Positions 27,272-36,078 of a DNA stretch of 64,000 nucleotides are shown piece by piece; position 1 is the first letter of the stretch; each line of letters starts with the position of its first letter. Position numbers and translations under genes: made by a program. The notes under the pieces are model-generated. The model searched no databases. It worked only from the letters and a program-made list of their open reading frames with translations, and was not told where the DNA came from. Origin of the DNA: Paenibacillus vini (GTDB lineage Bacteria > Bacillota > Bacilli > Paenibacillales > Paenibacillaceae); the NCBI RefSeq assembly GCF_018403325.1, contig NZ_BOSL01000010.1, forward strand, positions 1,941 through 65,940, written 5' to 3'.

Positions 27272-28609
27272 CTACTTCTTCAATTCGCTGGGGCTGACGC
27301 CAAAAAATTTTTTGAATATTTTGCTGAAATGTTCCGGCGATTCATAACCGACTTGCTCGGCGATCTCATAACGGCGCAGATCCGTATTGAGAATCAGGGA
27401 TTTGCTCTCTTCCATTCTCAACTTGATCACATACTCCCATAGATTGTAGCCGGTGTTTTTTTTGAAAAGGTAGCTGAGATAGTTGGGGCTCACATGGTTT
27501 TTCTTGGCCACGTCATGAATGGTCAGGCCTTTCTGGTTGTAATTCGCTTCGATATATTGTTTGGCGCTCTGAACGATCCGGTTGTTCTGCGAGGTCAATT
27601 CTTCAGCGGATGGATCCTGAGCATGGTTGGTCCAGTTGAAATCGCCGTAATAAAAGACGTGATAGTCTCCCTGTTCCCCGCCCCAAAGGACCGCTTTATC
27701 ACTCTGGCTGTTCAGTACGCTTAAAAACTTCACGCCTTTCAAAATCTGGCTGATCCCGACCGTGGCATCGATTCCAAGATACTTCTTCACATGGTAATGC
27801 AAGCTCCGTCCGATCATTTCAAGCTGGTTGATTTTATTCATGTCCAGCTCGGCGTACTCCGCTTCATCCCATTGCAGCAGGATCCTGATGTCCCAATCGG
27901 AGAAATAACAGGCAAGCGCGTTCCACTCCTTGTAGAGCAGTTCTTTGGCGACATTCAAAGCCGCGTAACGAAACAGCTTGGCATCTCTATCGTTATACTT
28001 GGACTCTTGTTCTGTCCCGCTCGTTTTACGATGATCCAGGCTCAATTTGATGACCGAAAAATAAGGACCGCGAACTCCCAATTCCGACTCCAGTTCCCGC
28101 TCCGCGACTTCGTCTCCCCCAGCAGAAGCAGTTGCCAGCAATGCCTTTAACCGTTCATTTTGTTCCGGGTGAAGCTCTTCCATGTGGAAAAGCTCGGTAT
28201 CCTGCAACAAAAAATCATCGATTTGCGGCACCGGCTTATCCATCTTAAGCAGCGCGTTGCGGACCGAATCGAGAAATTGCTCGCTGCCCAGCGGTTTGAT
28301 CAAATAGTCTCTGGCTCCGAGCCGGAGCGCCATTTGCGCGTATTGAAAAGTCTCGTGCGCGGAAATAATGATCGTTTGCACCCAGGGCTTGATCATTTTC
28401 GCTTGGTGCATCAGCTCGATGCCGTTCATCTCGCCCATCTGAATATCCGTGACGAGCAAATCGATCTCTTCCATACGGACATAGTCCAGCGCCTCATGTC
28501 CGCTATAGGCGGTGTAAATCGCTCTAATGCTTAGTCCGGACGAGGTTAATAGTCCCGCTAGCCCTTTGCAAATCAACGGTTCGTCGTCAACGACCAAAAT
28601 GTTGTACAT
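27272..28609 (-). CDS. YesN-type response regulator with AraC HTH
   Basis: The 445-residue regulator has an N-terminal receiver domain (1-120) with acidic pocket DDE at 8-10, phosphorylation site Asp55 in LLVTDIQMG, and Lys in YLIKPLG; a middle region of unassigned fold (~150-330); and a C-terminal AraC/XylS double HTH (~345-445) with VAKKNHVSPNYLSYLFKKNTG and the family end GYESPEHFSKIFKKFFGVSPSELKK-type box. It follows its kinase by 20 nt. By analogy with YesN proteins it activates the adjacent sugar-uptake genes; three matching operator-promoter sites are present in the cluster. Confidence 0.95.
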   Translation of the reverse strand: MYNILVVDDEPLICKGLAGLLTSSGLSIRAIYTAYSGHEALDYVRMEEIDLLVTDIQMGEMNGIELMHQAKMIKPWVQTIIISAHETFQYAQMALRLGARDYLIKPLGSEQFLDSVRNALLKMDKPVPQIDDFLLQDTELFHMEELHPEQNERLKALLATASAGGDEVAERELESELGVRGPYFSVIKLSLDHRKTSGTEQESKYNDRDAKLFRYAALNVAKELLYKEWNALACYFSDWDIRILLQWDEAEYAELDMNKINQLEMIGRSLHYHVKKYLGIDATVGISQILKGVKFLSVLNSQSDKAVLWGGEQGDYHVFYYGDFNWTNHAQDPSAEELTSQNNRIVQSAKQYIEANYNQKGLTIHDVAKKNHVSPNYLSYLFKKNTGYNLWEYVIKLRMEESKSLILNTDLRRYEIAEQVGYESPEHFSKIFKKFFGVSPSELKK

Positions 28610-28629
28610 GTTAGATTCCCCCTGGCTGA

Positions 28630-30441
28630 TTATTCTTGCGACAGAATCGTTCTCGGGAGATGTAGTGTCACCATCGTCCCGCCTCCTTGGCGCTCCGCAT
28701 AGGTCAGACCGTATCCCGGTCCAAAATGCAGGAGAATACGCTGATGGATATTGCGAATGCCATATCCGAAAGCCGGATTCGGGCTTTCCTCCTCCAGCAG
28801 TTGATTGATTTTGTCATAATCGACTTGCTTATATCCGTTGTCTTCGATATGCAGATAAATATTTTCCTCGTCTCCGTAGGCTCTGATCGCGATTTCCCCG
28901 TCCTCGCCCATATGCTTCACCCCGTGGATAATCCCGTTCTCAATCAAGGGCTGAAGCGAAATCTTGGGAATGACAACCGGAAGCAAGTCCTCGGGAATGC
29001 TGATCGATACTTTGAATTGATAGTCGTACCGGTGCTGCTGAAGCTTGATATAAGCCGATGCATGCTCCAGTTCTTCCTCCAGCGTAATCAGTTCCCTTCC
29101 CCGGCTAAGGCTGATTTTCATCAGCTTGGACAACTCCTTGATCATCTCCGCCGAGGCGTTGTTCCCCTCCATGGAGCTTTTCCAGTAAATACTCTCCAAC
29201 GTGTTGTACAGCAGATGGGGATTGATTTGCTGATAAAGGATTTGCAGCTGCGACTCCTTCTGCTTCAGATCCATGGTGTATTTGTAATGAATCAGATCGT
29301 TCAGACGGCGAGCCATGTCATACGTCGTGGACATCAGTACGCCAATCTCATCATTTTTGTTGTTTAGACGCGGTGTTTCCGGCACTACGTTTCCGGGTTC
29401 ATACCGCCTGACGAAATAAACCAGCTTCTGAATCGGCATCATGAGCGAGCGCCAAAAATAGAGCATGAAGATCAGGCTGCCGGCAAAGAAAACGATCGAA
29501 ATCAGCTGGATGACCTGCTTGATCTCATTCTGCTGCTGCAGCAAAGCTTGCACCGGCACCTTGTAAACCAGCTTTTGCTTCATAATGCGATTATAATTAA
29601 TGACATAAATAAACTTGTCGGTGATAATATCCTTCACGCCGATGGCGGAATCGCCCATGTCCGCTTCGGGCGGCAATTCCAGCACTGCGCTGTGCTCCTT
29701 TGTTCTGGCGGTCAAGATCCGGTTGTCGTAATCCGTAAAATACAGCTCCCCTTCCGGCAAGGACACGGTTTGCAGGGATTCGCCGATCCGTCCATCCAGA
29801 TTCGTCACGACCAGCACCCCGATCGTCCCGTTCTTGTAGATATTGTTGATCGCCCGGACGTAAGCGAGTGTCTTCTGGCTTCCCTGTCCTTTGGTAGGCA
29901 ATGACAAATGTTCGAGCAGTCTGAGGTAGCCCTCCCCTTTCTTCTCCACCGCTTCATCGAACCATTCCGGTTTTTCCTCGTCCCCGAAGAAGTACACCCC
30001 CGATTTTCGAGGTCCCGGATAAAACGGCGCGAAGAAATAGGTATTCTCCGGGTCATAGACATAAAGTGAATAATACAGCGGCTCGCGCTCATCCGTTTCC
30101 TGCGAATAATTGTTTAACAGGCCCTCCAGCTTTTCGTACTTTTTCACCCTTTCCAGCACCGTTTCTTCGCTGGAAACTGAATTCAATTGCTGTACCTGCG
30201 AATTCTGGAACACGGTGGACGTGACCTTGTTTACCGCTTCGATGTCACGGTTGATAAGCCGGAAATTTTGTTTGCTGAGCTCGATATAGGCATTCGTGAC
30301 ATGCCGTTTCAATATTTGCCCGGCCCGGTAATTGCCATAGGAATTCAACACGAACAGCGGGATGATGATCACGAGAAATAGCAGTAATAACTGCTGCTTC
30401 ACGTTCATTTTATTGAGCGGATTGGTGAGTTTAGGTTTCAA
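28630..30441 (-). CDS. YesM-type sensor histidine kinase
   Basis: The product is ~603 residues if the TTG at 30441 is used; AGGGGG lies 9 nt before it, and no good site serves the in-frame ATG at 30408 or the longer frame to 30534. It has a basic N-terminus, a membrane helix (~20-40), a large extracytoplasmic sensor (~45-300), a second helix (~310-330), a HAMP-like segment, the His-kinase box QINPHLLYNTLE (His409) and an HATPase domain with the N box LQPLIENGIIHGVKH. It probably senses an extracellular sugar or its binding protein and phosphorylates the YesN-type partner. Confidence 0.92.
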   Translation of the reverse strand: MKPKLTNPLNKMNVKQQLLLLFLVIIIPLFVLNSYGNYRAGQILKRHVTNAYIELSKQNFRLINRDIEAVNKVTSTVFQNSQVQQLNSVSSEETVLERVKKYEKLEGLLNNYSQETDEREPLYYSLYVYDPENTYFFAPFYPGPRKSGVYFFGDEEKPEWFDEAVEKKGEGYLRLLEHLSLPTKGQGSQKTLAYVRAINNIYKNGTIGVLVVTNLDGRIGESLQTVSLPEGELYFTDYDNRILTARTKEHSAVLELPPEADMGDSAIGVKDIITDKFIYVINYNRIMKQKLVYKVPVQALLQQQNEIKQVIQLISIVFFAGSLIFMLYFWRSLMMPIQKLVYFVRRYEPGNVVPETPRLNNKNDEIGVLMSTTYDMARRLNDLIHYKYTMDLKQKESQLQILYQQINPHLLYNTLESIYWKSSMEGNNASAEMIKELSKLMKISLSRGRELITLEEELEHASAYIKLQQHRYDYQFKVSISIPEDLLPVVIPKISLQPLIENGIIHGVKHMGEDGEIAIRAYGDEENIYLHIEDNGYKQVDYDKINQLLEEESPNPAFGYGIRNIHQRILLHFGPGYGLTYAERQGGGTMVTLHLPRTILSQE

Positions 30442-30464
30442 CGGTTTTGCCCCCTGACCCTTTA

Positions 30465-30525
30465 AGTGTAGCAAGATTAAAATCACGCAAGCATGTGCGT
30501 TTCTACGTACATCATGAGCGTTTCT
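30465..30525 (-). promoter_or_regulatory. Kinase-operon promoter with YesN/AraC-type direct repeats
   Basis: On the minus strand AGAAACGCTCATG (30525-30513) and AGAAACGCACATG (30504-30492) match at 12 of 13 positions with a 21-bp repeat distance, two helical turns. The proximal GCACAT ends 22 bp before TACACT (30470-30465). This suggests autoregulation by the AraC-type response regulator. Confidence 0.7.
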
Positions 30526-30614
30526 CCGATCCAACTTCGCTCCGTGTGCCGTTTCCTCCCTAGTGTAATGGATTTTGGGCGACTTGCCAGTAAAAAATAA
30601 ATCGCGGTGACATG

Positions 30615-30642
30615 AAAAAAGACCCTGGGCTATACCAGGGCC
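30615..30642 (-). terminator. Intrinsic terminator after pgmB
   Basis: On the minus strand GGCCCTGG pairs with CCAGGGTC around TATAGC, followed by TTTTTTC. It separates the GH65-GH65-pgmB unit from the kinase operon. Confidence 0.92.
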
Positions 30643-30677
30643 ATAATTCCAAATTCTATTGTATTCCTATTCGGGTT

Positions 30678-31319
30678 CTAATGAATTTCAGCCAGTTCGT
30701 ACAGGCCGTTAATCACGCGATCGGCTTCCGCCAAAATATCCGCACTTCCGATGCCGACCACCTTGCTGCCGGCCGCTTTCCCCGCCTGCACTCCGGCCGC
30801 CGCGTCCTCGAACACGACGCATGCCGACGGCTCCAATCCCAGCGCGGCGCTGGCCGCCAGGAACACCTCGGGGTCCGGCTTTGCCTTGGACACTTTCGTT
30901 CCGTCGATGACCGCATCGAACAGCTCCGCAATCCCGAGCCGGTTTAGAATAAACTCCGCATTTTTGCTCGCCGAGCCGAGGGCAACCTTAACTCCCCTGC
31001 TTCTAAGTTGCAGTAAATACTCCCTCGCTCCCGGCAAAATCTCCGAAGGCTCCAGCCGGGAAATATAGTCCACATACTCCTTGTTCTTGGCGTCAGCCAT
31101 CTCGAGCCGCTCCGCTTCGTTCGCTTCAACACCGCCGACTTCCAGCAAGATTTGCAGCGATTCCATCCGGCTGACCCCTTTAAGCCGTTCGTTGTCTTCC
31201 TCGGTAAATTCAAACCCGAGCCGCTTCGCCAGCGAGCGCCAAGCCAGGTAGTGGTATTTCGCCGTATCCACGATCACTCCGTCCAAATCGAAGATCGCGC
31301 CTTTCATCGTTTCCAGCAT
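30678..31319 (-). CDS. pgmB: Beta-phosphoglucomutase
   Basis: The 213-residue HAD-superfamily enzyme has FDLDGVIVDTAKYHY (nucleophile Asp11, acid/base Asp13), LGSASKNA, the Lys in KAKPDPEVFL, and FEDAAAGVQAGKAAG for Mg binding, all typical of beta-PGM. It interconverts beta-glucose 1-phosphate and glucose 6-phosphate. GH65 phosphorylases release beta-glucose 1-phosphate, so placement after two GH65 genes fits a complete phosphorolytic route into glycolysis. AAGGAGAG lies ~7 nt before the chosen ATG; an ATG four codons in is also possible. Confidence 0.95.
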   Translation of the reverse strand: MLETMKGAIFDLDGVIVDTAKYHYLAWRSLAKRLGFEFTEEDNERLKGVSRMESLQILLEVGGVEANEAERLEMADAKNKEYVDYISRLEPSEILPGAREYLLQLRSRGVKVALGSASKNAEFILNRLGIAELFDAVIDGTKVSKAKPDPEVFLAASAALGLEPSACVVFEDAAAGVQAGKAAGSKVVGIGSADILAEADRVINGLYELAEIH

Positions 31320-31348
31320 GATGTTCTCTCCTTGCTTGATTCTATTTT

Positions 31349-33664
31349 TTACAGATCGACTTGAGCCTTCTCGCCAGGTGCGACCTGAACTTCATGAGTC
31401 CCGAGCTTGAAAGCTACCGCCTCGTTATTATCCGCTCCGGCTTCAACGACAACGCCGGTCGGCATGACCCGAACCTTGAAGGATTGACCTCTCAGGATCA
31501 GCGGGAGCTCCACCGCCTGCCATTTGTGCGGCATCGATGGTTTAATGCTCACCGTGCTTCCATCGAAAGAGATCCCGGCGAAGCCAAGCACGGCCGCCAT
31601 CCATGCCCCGCCATTGGCCGCGGGATGCGTGCCGCCGATATACAAATCCCCGACGTATTGCTTGGAATCCCCGGTAAGATCAATGGTCGCCGTTCGCAGG
31701 AAGTAGGGATATGCCCATTCCGATGAACCGATATCCGCGGCCACCAGAGCATAGATACAGGAGCTAAGGCTTGATCCGTGCTCGGTGCGAGGTTCGTAAT
31801 ACTCCCAGTTCGCCTTCTTCGTTTCCCGGTCGTAATGGTTCTGGAACAGATGCAGCATAAGCACCACGTCGGCCTGCTTCAGGATTTGCGTGGTCGTAGC
31901 CAGGCCGTTGCCCCCGCCCCAATATTCGTTCTTGTTCAACACTCTCGATTTCAGCTCCGGCAACGGTACGTCTTCAAGGGTATAGTATCTATCGAACTGC
32001 TCGATCAGCTTAGTCTTGGCGTCCGGCTGCGGCACATACAGGCGATCATGCAGATCGCGGACCTGTTCCGGCTGAATCGCGCTTCTCTTAACAAGCGTTT
32101 CATATTGCTCCGGGTCGTTCGCGCGAAGAAAATCCATGGCTTCCAGGGCAATGTATAGGGCTCTTTTGACCAAGGCATTCGTAAACGCGTTGTTGTTCAC
32201 CCGCTCATGGTATTCGTCCGGTCCGGTAACATCGAGAATTTCGTAGCGCTGCTTGCCGGGATTGAAATAGGCATAGGAGTAAAAGAATTTTGCGCACTCC
32301 CATACCGTTTCCGCTCCGCCGTTCAACAGGATGCTGTCGTCGCCGGTAAAGCTGTAATACTGCCAGATCCCGTAAGCCACGTCCGCGCTGATGTGCACCT
32401 GCTTGTCGCGGAAATAGGTGCGCATCGGCCGCCCGGTAAACACATCGTTCACGTTGAACAGCGTGCAAGCGTCATCGCCGGTCTCCTGGCTCTCCCAAGC
32501 ATAAAACGCGCCTTCATAACCGTATTCCGCCGCTTTTCTTCTCGCCCCGTCCAGCGTATGAATCCGGTACATCATCAGATTACGGGCCGTTTCCGGCTGC
32601 GTGTACAGAAAGAACGGAAGCATGAACATTTCCGTATCCCAGAACACGGCTCCTTTGTACACCTGACCCGACAGTCCGCGGGCCGGGATCGACAGCTTCT
32701 CCGAATGCTCCGGCGCGATGATCAGCAGCTGATACAGGCTGTAACGCAGAGCCAACTGAGCCTCTTCGTCGCCTTCAATCACCACATCGGCGCGGCTCCA
32801 TTTCTCTTCCCATTTCGCCGCGTGCTCCTTCAGCAGCGATTCGTACCCGAGCCCGGCTGCTTCGCGGCTCAGCCGAAGCGCAGCTTCGCCGGCATCTCCC
32901 GTGCCGTCCAGGCCGGTAAACACCGCTGCGTATTTATAGATCGTATACGTTTCGCCCGCGCGGCACGGGATCCGGATTTCCCGGATCGGTGAACCGGAGG
33001 TCGTCGATACTACCTGCTCACCAACATTGAAGCTTGCCGTTTCCGCGACAGCCACAGGCACTTTCAGCTCCCGCGTCATTCCGGCAAGCAGCAAGCTGCC
33101 TTCAGCTTCACGACCGGCTAACCCTTCGAGATGCGGGCCGTTAATGTCCCACACCTCGCCGTCGATCCCGGTCCGGATCACCAGCTCACCGTCCGCGCTG
33201 GATTGCACCGTTAATTTGGCGGCGAGCAAATTCAACCGCTCCGCGCTGCAGAACCGCTCCGCCGTCAGCGTGACCCGGCGTTCCTCCGCCGCTCCGCTGG
33301 GAACACGAAACACCGTCCGGCGGCGATGCACCGCCCGCCGGATATCGAGCTGCTGCTCGTGCTCCAGCAGCTCCACCCCAGCCCCGGCCCCGGCTCCGCC
33401 AGTCAGGACGCCGAGAGGCGTCCCTTCCCACTCGAGCCGGGTAAACAGCCCGTTCGGCGCGTTCACCGGCTCGCGCCATTTCCCATCCACCCGGTCATAC
33501 AATCCGGCCAGCGTCGTGGCCGTCAGCTCCTCCCGGGTGAATTCCTCCATCGTCCCGCGGTATCCCATGTACCCGTTGCCGATCATGAATTTATTGCCGT
33601 TCGCGGCAATGCGTTCTTTATCAAAGCCCTGTTCGCGTAGGATCCAATCCATAGCCATGGTCAT
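31349..33664 (-). CDS. GH65 family glycoside phosphorylase-like enzyme (first of two)
   Basis: The 771-residue protein has the GH65 order: N-terminal beta-sandwich (1-~290), (alpha/alpha)6 barrel (~330-690) and small C-terminal beta domain. The barrel shows AVFWDTEMFMLPFF, the catalytic acid Glu484 in VTGPDEYHERVNNN, and the phosphate-loop region HGSSLSSCIYA. GH65 includes maltose, trehalose, kojibiose and nigerose phosphorylases, which invert to give beta-glucose 1-phosphate; I cannot tell which substrate this one uses. The start at ATG 33664 overlaps the preceding GH65 stop (ATGA), with GGTGAAGGTAGG before it; two more in-frame ATGs follow within six codons. The enzyme has no signal peptide, so it acts after uptake. 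Confidence 0.88.
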   Translation of the reverse strand: MTMAMDWILREQGFDKERIAANGNKFMIGNGYMGYRGTMEEFTREELTATTLAGLYDRVDGKWREPVNAPNGLFTRLEWEGTPLGVLTGGAGAGAGVELLEHEQQLDIRRAVHRRRTVFRVPSGAAEERRVTLTAERFCSAERLNLLAAKLTVQSSADGELVIRTGIDGEVWDINGPHLEGLAGREAEGSLLLAGMTRELKVPVAVAETASFNVGEQVVSTTSGSPIREIRIPCRAGETYTIYKYAAVFTGLDGTGDAGEAALRLSREAAGLGYESLLKEHAAKWEEKWSRADVVIEGDEEAQLALRYSLYQLLIIAPEHSEKLSIPARGLSGQVYKGAVFWDTEMFMLPFFLYTQPETARNLMMYRIHTLDGARRKAAEYGYEGAFYAWESQETGDDACTLFNVNDVFTGRPMRTYFRDKQVHISADVAYGIWQYYSFTGDDSILLNGGAETVWECAKFFYSYAYFNPGKQRYEILDVTGPDEYHERVNNNAFTNALVKRALYIALEAMDFLRANDPEQYETLVKRSAIQPEQVRDLHDRLYVPQPDAKTKLIEQFDRYYTLEDVPLPELKSRVLNKNEYWGGGNGLATTTQILKQADVVLMLHLFQNHYDRETKKANWEYYEPRTEHGSSLSSCIYALVAADIGSSEWAYPYFLRTATIDLTGDSKQYVGDLYIGGTHPAANGGAWMAAVLGFAGISFDGSTVSIKPSMPHKWQAVELPLILRGQSFKVRVMPTGVVVEAGADNNEAVAFKLGTHEVQVAPGEKAQVDL

Positions 33665-35964
33665 CCTACCTTCACCTGGTCCAAAGAAACCTTGATGCCC
33701 TCGGAGCCTACCCGATAGGTTTGGCCGTAGAGGGAAATATCCACGGGTTCGCCCGACTCGGCCCGGAAGGTCGCATATTCCTTGTTCACTTCCACAGCCA
33801 GTTTCGTACCTTGGAACGTAATCGGGAAGCTGTAATGCCCCCAACGCTCAGGGATGCTAGGGTTAAACACCAGCTTCTCCCCATCCGAACGCATGCCGCC
33901 AAAGCCGTATACAATGTTCATCCAGGCTGCGGCAATCGACGTCGTATGCAGCCCCTCCCGGGTATTGCGGTTGTAATTGTCCAGATCGAGCCGTGTAGCA
34001 AACTCAAAGAACTTGTAGGCTTCCTCCGGACGGCCGATCTCGGCGGCGATGATCGAATGGATCGACGGCGACAGCGACGATTCATGGATGCATCTCGGCT
34101 CGTAATAATCGTAGTTGGCGCGCTTCTCCTCGAGCGTGAACTGCCCGCTGTATAGGAACAGAAACATCAATACATCCGGCTGTTTGATCATGTCGTACCG
34201 GTACAATCGATCATAGGACCAATGAGAATACAGCGGAAATTCCGTCACCGGAATAGCGCGGATATCCAGATGGGGCATATCGAAAAAGCCGTCATGCTCT
34301 TCATAAACGCCGCTTTCCCGGTCCTGCGGAATTTTCATCATTTCGGCCTTGTGCTTCCAGTCGGCCATCTCCTGCTCCGTCAATCCGAGCCGCTCCGCAA
34401 GCGCCTCAAAAGCAGCCGTCTCCTCGTCTCGCATTTGCCGGATCACATCGAGCGTATATTCGAACATTTTTTTCGCCATCAGGTTGATGTAGCAGTTGTT
34501 GTTAACCATGAGTTGGAATTCATCCGGTCCCATGACGCCGAAATACCCGTATTCCCCGGTCTTCTGCCCGAACTGCCCACGGGTCGCGTAGAAGCGGCTG
34601 ATCTGAATCAGCATTTCCAGGCCTTTGTCGTATAAAAACCCGGTATCGCCCGTTATGTTGACGTAGTGGCGGATGCCGTAGGCGACGGCAGTCCCTACAT
34701 GCAATTGCAGGTTCGAGTGCTGCCACAGATCGCAGCTCTCCGTCCCGTCGATCGTGGCGATCGGATAGAACGCCCCTTCGCAGTCCAAATCCTTAGCCCG
34801 CTGCAGTGCGTAAGGGAGTGATTTATAACGGAACTCCAGCAGACTTTTGGCCGCCTTCGGATTGTTAAAAATATAAAACGGCAGGCAATATGACTCCGTA
34901 TCCCAAAACGCCAGGCCCCGGTAAGCTTCGCCGGTCAGCCCTTTGGCCCCGATATTGAAGCCCGGGTTATCGCCGTGGTAAGTCTGATACATCTGAAAAA
35001 TGCAAAACCGGATCCCTTGCTGATTCTCAGGATCTCCTTCGATCACAATGTCCGAGGATTTCCAGACTCTTGTCCAATACGCCAGCTGCTGCTCGGCAGC
35101 CTTGTCATAACCTATGCCGGCATATTGCCCGGCCAGTTCAATCCCTTTTTGCCAAACGGATTCGTGATCCAGAGAGAGGTCTTTTTCCGCATAATTCACA
35201 GCCAGCTTATCGAGCGTCGTGCTTTTCCCTTGCTCCAGCTTGAGCGTGACGTTCCGGCCGATAAAACAATCGCTTTCTACGGGCGAGCTGTCCAGCAAGT
35301 CGGAAGCTTCCAGCCGGAAGGCGGAGAACAGCCGGTTCTTCGTATTCACGGTTTGGGCCAAAATACCGGACATTCCGCCGGTTTCCTGCCGTTTCAACGT
35401 CCCCCAGTAGCCCCGGCCCTGATCCTCATGCTGGACGGAAAAATCCAGACCTGTACGAACCTGTACCGTGCCGGAGAAATTCAGCGGTTCGAATACGATC
35501 CGCTGACAGCCCAGGTTGGAGACAGTCATACTGACAAACCGCTCGAACCGGAGCTTTATGTCTTTTCCGTTGCGCAAATGCCAAACCAGCTCCCGGGTAT
35601 AGATTCCGCTTTTGAAATCCAGCTCTCTGCGGAAATCGGAGAACCGGCTTCCGGCCAAATCCAATGTCTCTCCATCCATCGTAATCCGGGTATACAGCCA
35701 ATCCACCGCATTCACCATGAAGCGCAGCGATTTGATAATCCCTTTATAGTGGGCTGCAACCTTGCTCTCTTCAAACAGCCCATTGAAATAACTTCCCAGC
35801 AGGCTATCTCCGCCGTACCCTTCTTCCGGATAGCCCCTGACCCCCATATATTCATTTCCCAGCGAAAAAATCGACTCGGAAACCCGGTTGCGCACCGGGT
35901 CAAATCCTTCCTCAACGACTTTCCAGGGATCGACCAGCAAGTATTTGTCTGCGATTTTCGGCAT
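33661..35964 (-). CDS. GH65 family glycoside phosphorylase-like enzyme (second of two)
   Basis: The 767-residue cytoplasmic protein shares the GH65 fold but is clearly diverged from its neighbour. It has SLGNEYMGVRGY in the N-terminal domain, GLAFWDTESYCLPFY, the acid Glu482 in MGPDEFQLMVNNN, and the phosphate loop IHESSLSPSIHSI, the form seen in well-studied maltose and kojibiose phosphorylases. The start is ATG 35964 with GGAGAGGAAAGGATC upstream. It is the first gene of a GH65-GH65-pgmB operon, with a promoter carrying YesN-type repeats. Two tandem GH65 enzymes suggest a pathway using two linkage types or oligomer plus dimer (inference). Confidence 0.9.
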   Translation of the reverse strand: MPKIADKYLLVDPWKVVEEGFDPVRNRVSESIFSLGNEYMGVRGYPEEGYGGDSLLGSYFNGLFEESKVAAHYKGIIKSLRFMVNAVDWLYTRITMDGETLDLAGSRFSDFRRELDFKSGIYTRELVWHLRNGKDIKLRFERFVSMTVSNLGCQRIVFEPLNFSGTVQVRTGLDFSVQHEDQGRGYWGTLKRQETGGMSGILAQTVNTKNRLFSAFRLEASDLLDSSPVESDCFIGRNVTLKLEQGKSTTLDKLAVNYAEKDLSLDHESVWQKGIELAGQYAGIGYDKAAEQQLAYWTRVWKSSDIVIEGDPENQQGIRFCIFQMYQTYHGDNPGFNIGAKGLTGEAYRGLAFWDTESYCLPFYIFNNPKAAKSLLEFRYKSLPYALQRAKDLDCEGAFYPIATIDGTESCDLWQHSNLQLHVGTAVAYGIRHYVNITGDTGFLYDKGLEMLIQISRFYATRGQFGQKTGEYGYFGVMGPDEFQLMVNNNCYINLMAKKMFEYTLDVIRQMRDEETAAFEALAERLGLTEQEMADWKHKAEMMKIPQDRESGVYEEHDGFFDMPHLDIRAIPVTEFPLYSHWSYDRLYRYDMIKQPDVLMFLFLYSGQFTLEEKRANYDYYEPRCIHESSLSPSIHSIIAAEIGRPEEAYKFFEFATRLDLDNYNRNTREGLHTTSIAAAWMNIVYGFGGMRSDGEKLVFNPSIPERWGHYSFPITFQGTKLAVEVNKEYATFRAESGEPVDISLYGQTYRVGSEGIKVSLDQVKVG

Positions 35965-36005
35965 GATCCTTTCCTCTCCTTTACGCTTTTGCTCTGTACT
36001 TCTCC

Positions 36006-36066
36006 AGATTAGCCAAAAGCGCAAGGCCGCCCAATGTCCAACTCTCATAAGCTTATGTGCATTCTT
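36006..36066 (-). promoter_or_regulatory. GH65-operon promoter with YesN/AraC-type direct repeats
   Basis: On the minus strand GCACAT (36060-36055) and GGACAT (36039-36034) are 21 bp apart; the latter ends 22 bp before TAATCT (36011-36006). The distal site reads GAATGCACAT, identical over ten bases to the proximal site of the binding-protein promoter. This copy is the weakest of the three. Confidence 0.55.
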
Positions 36067-36078
36067 ACGGAGTTTGGG

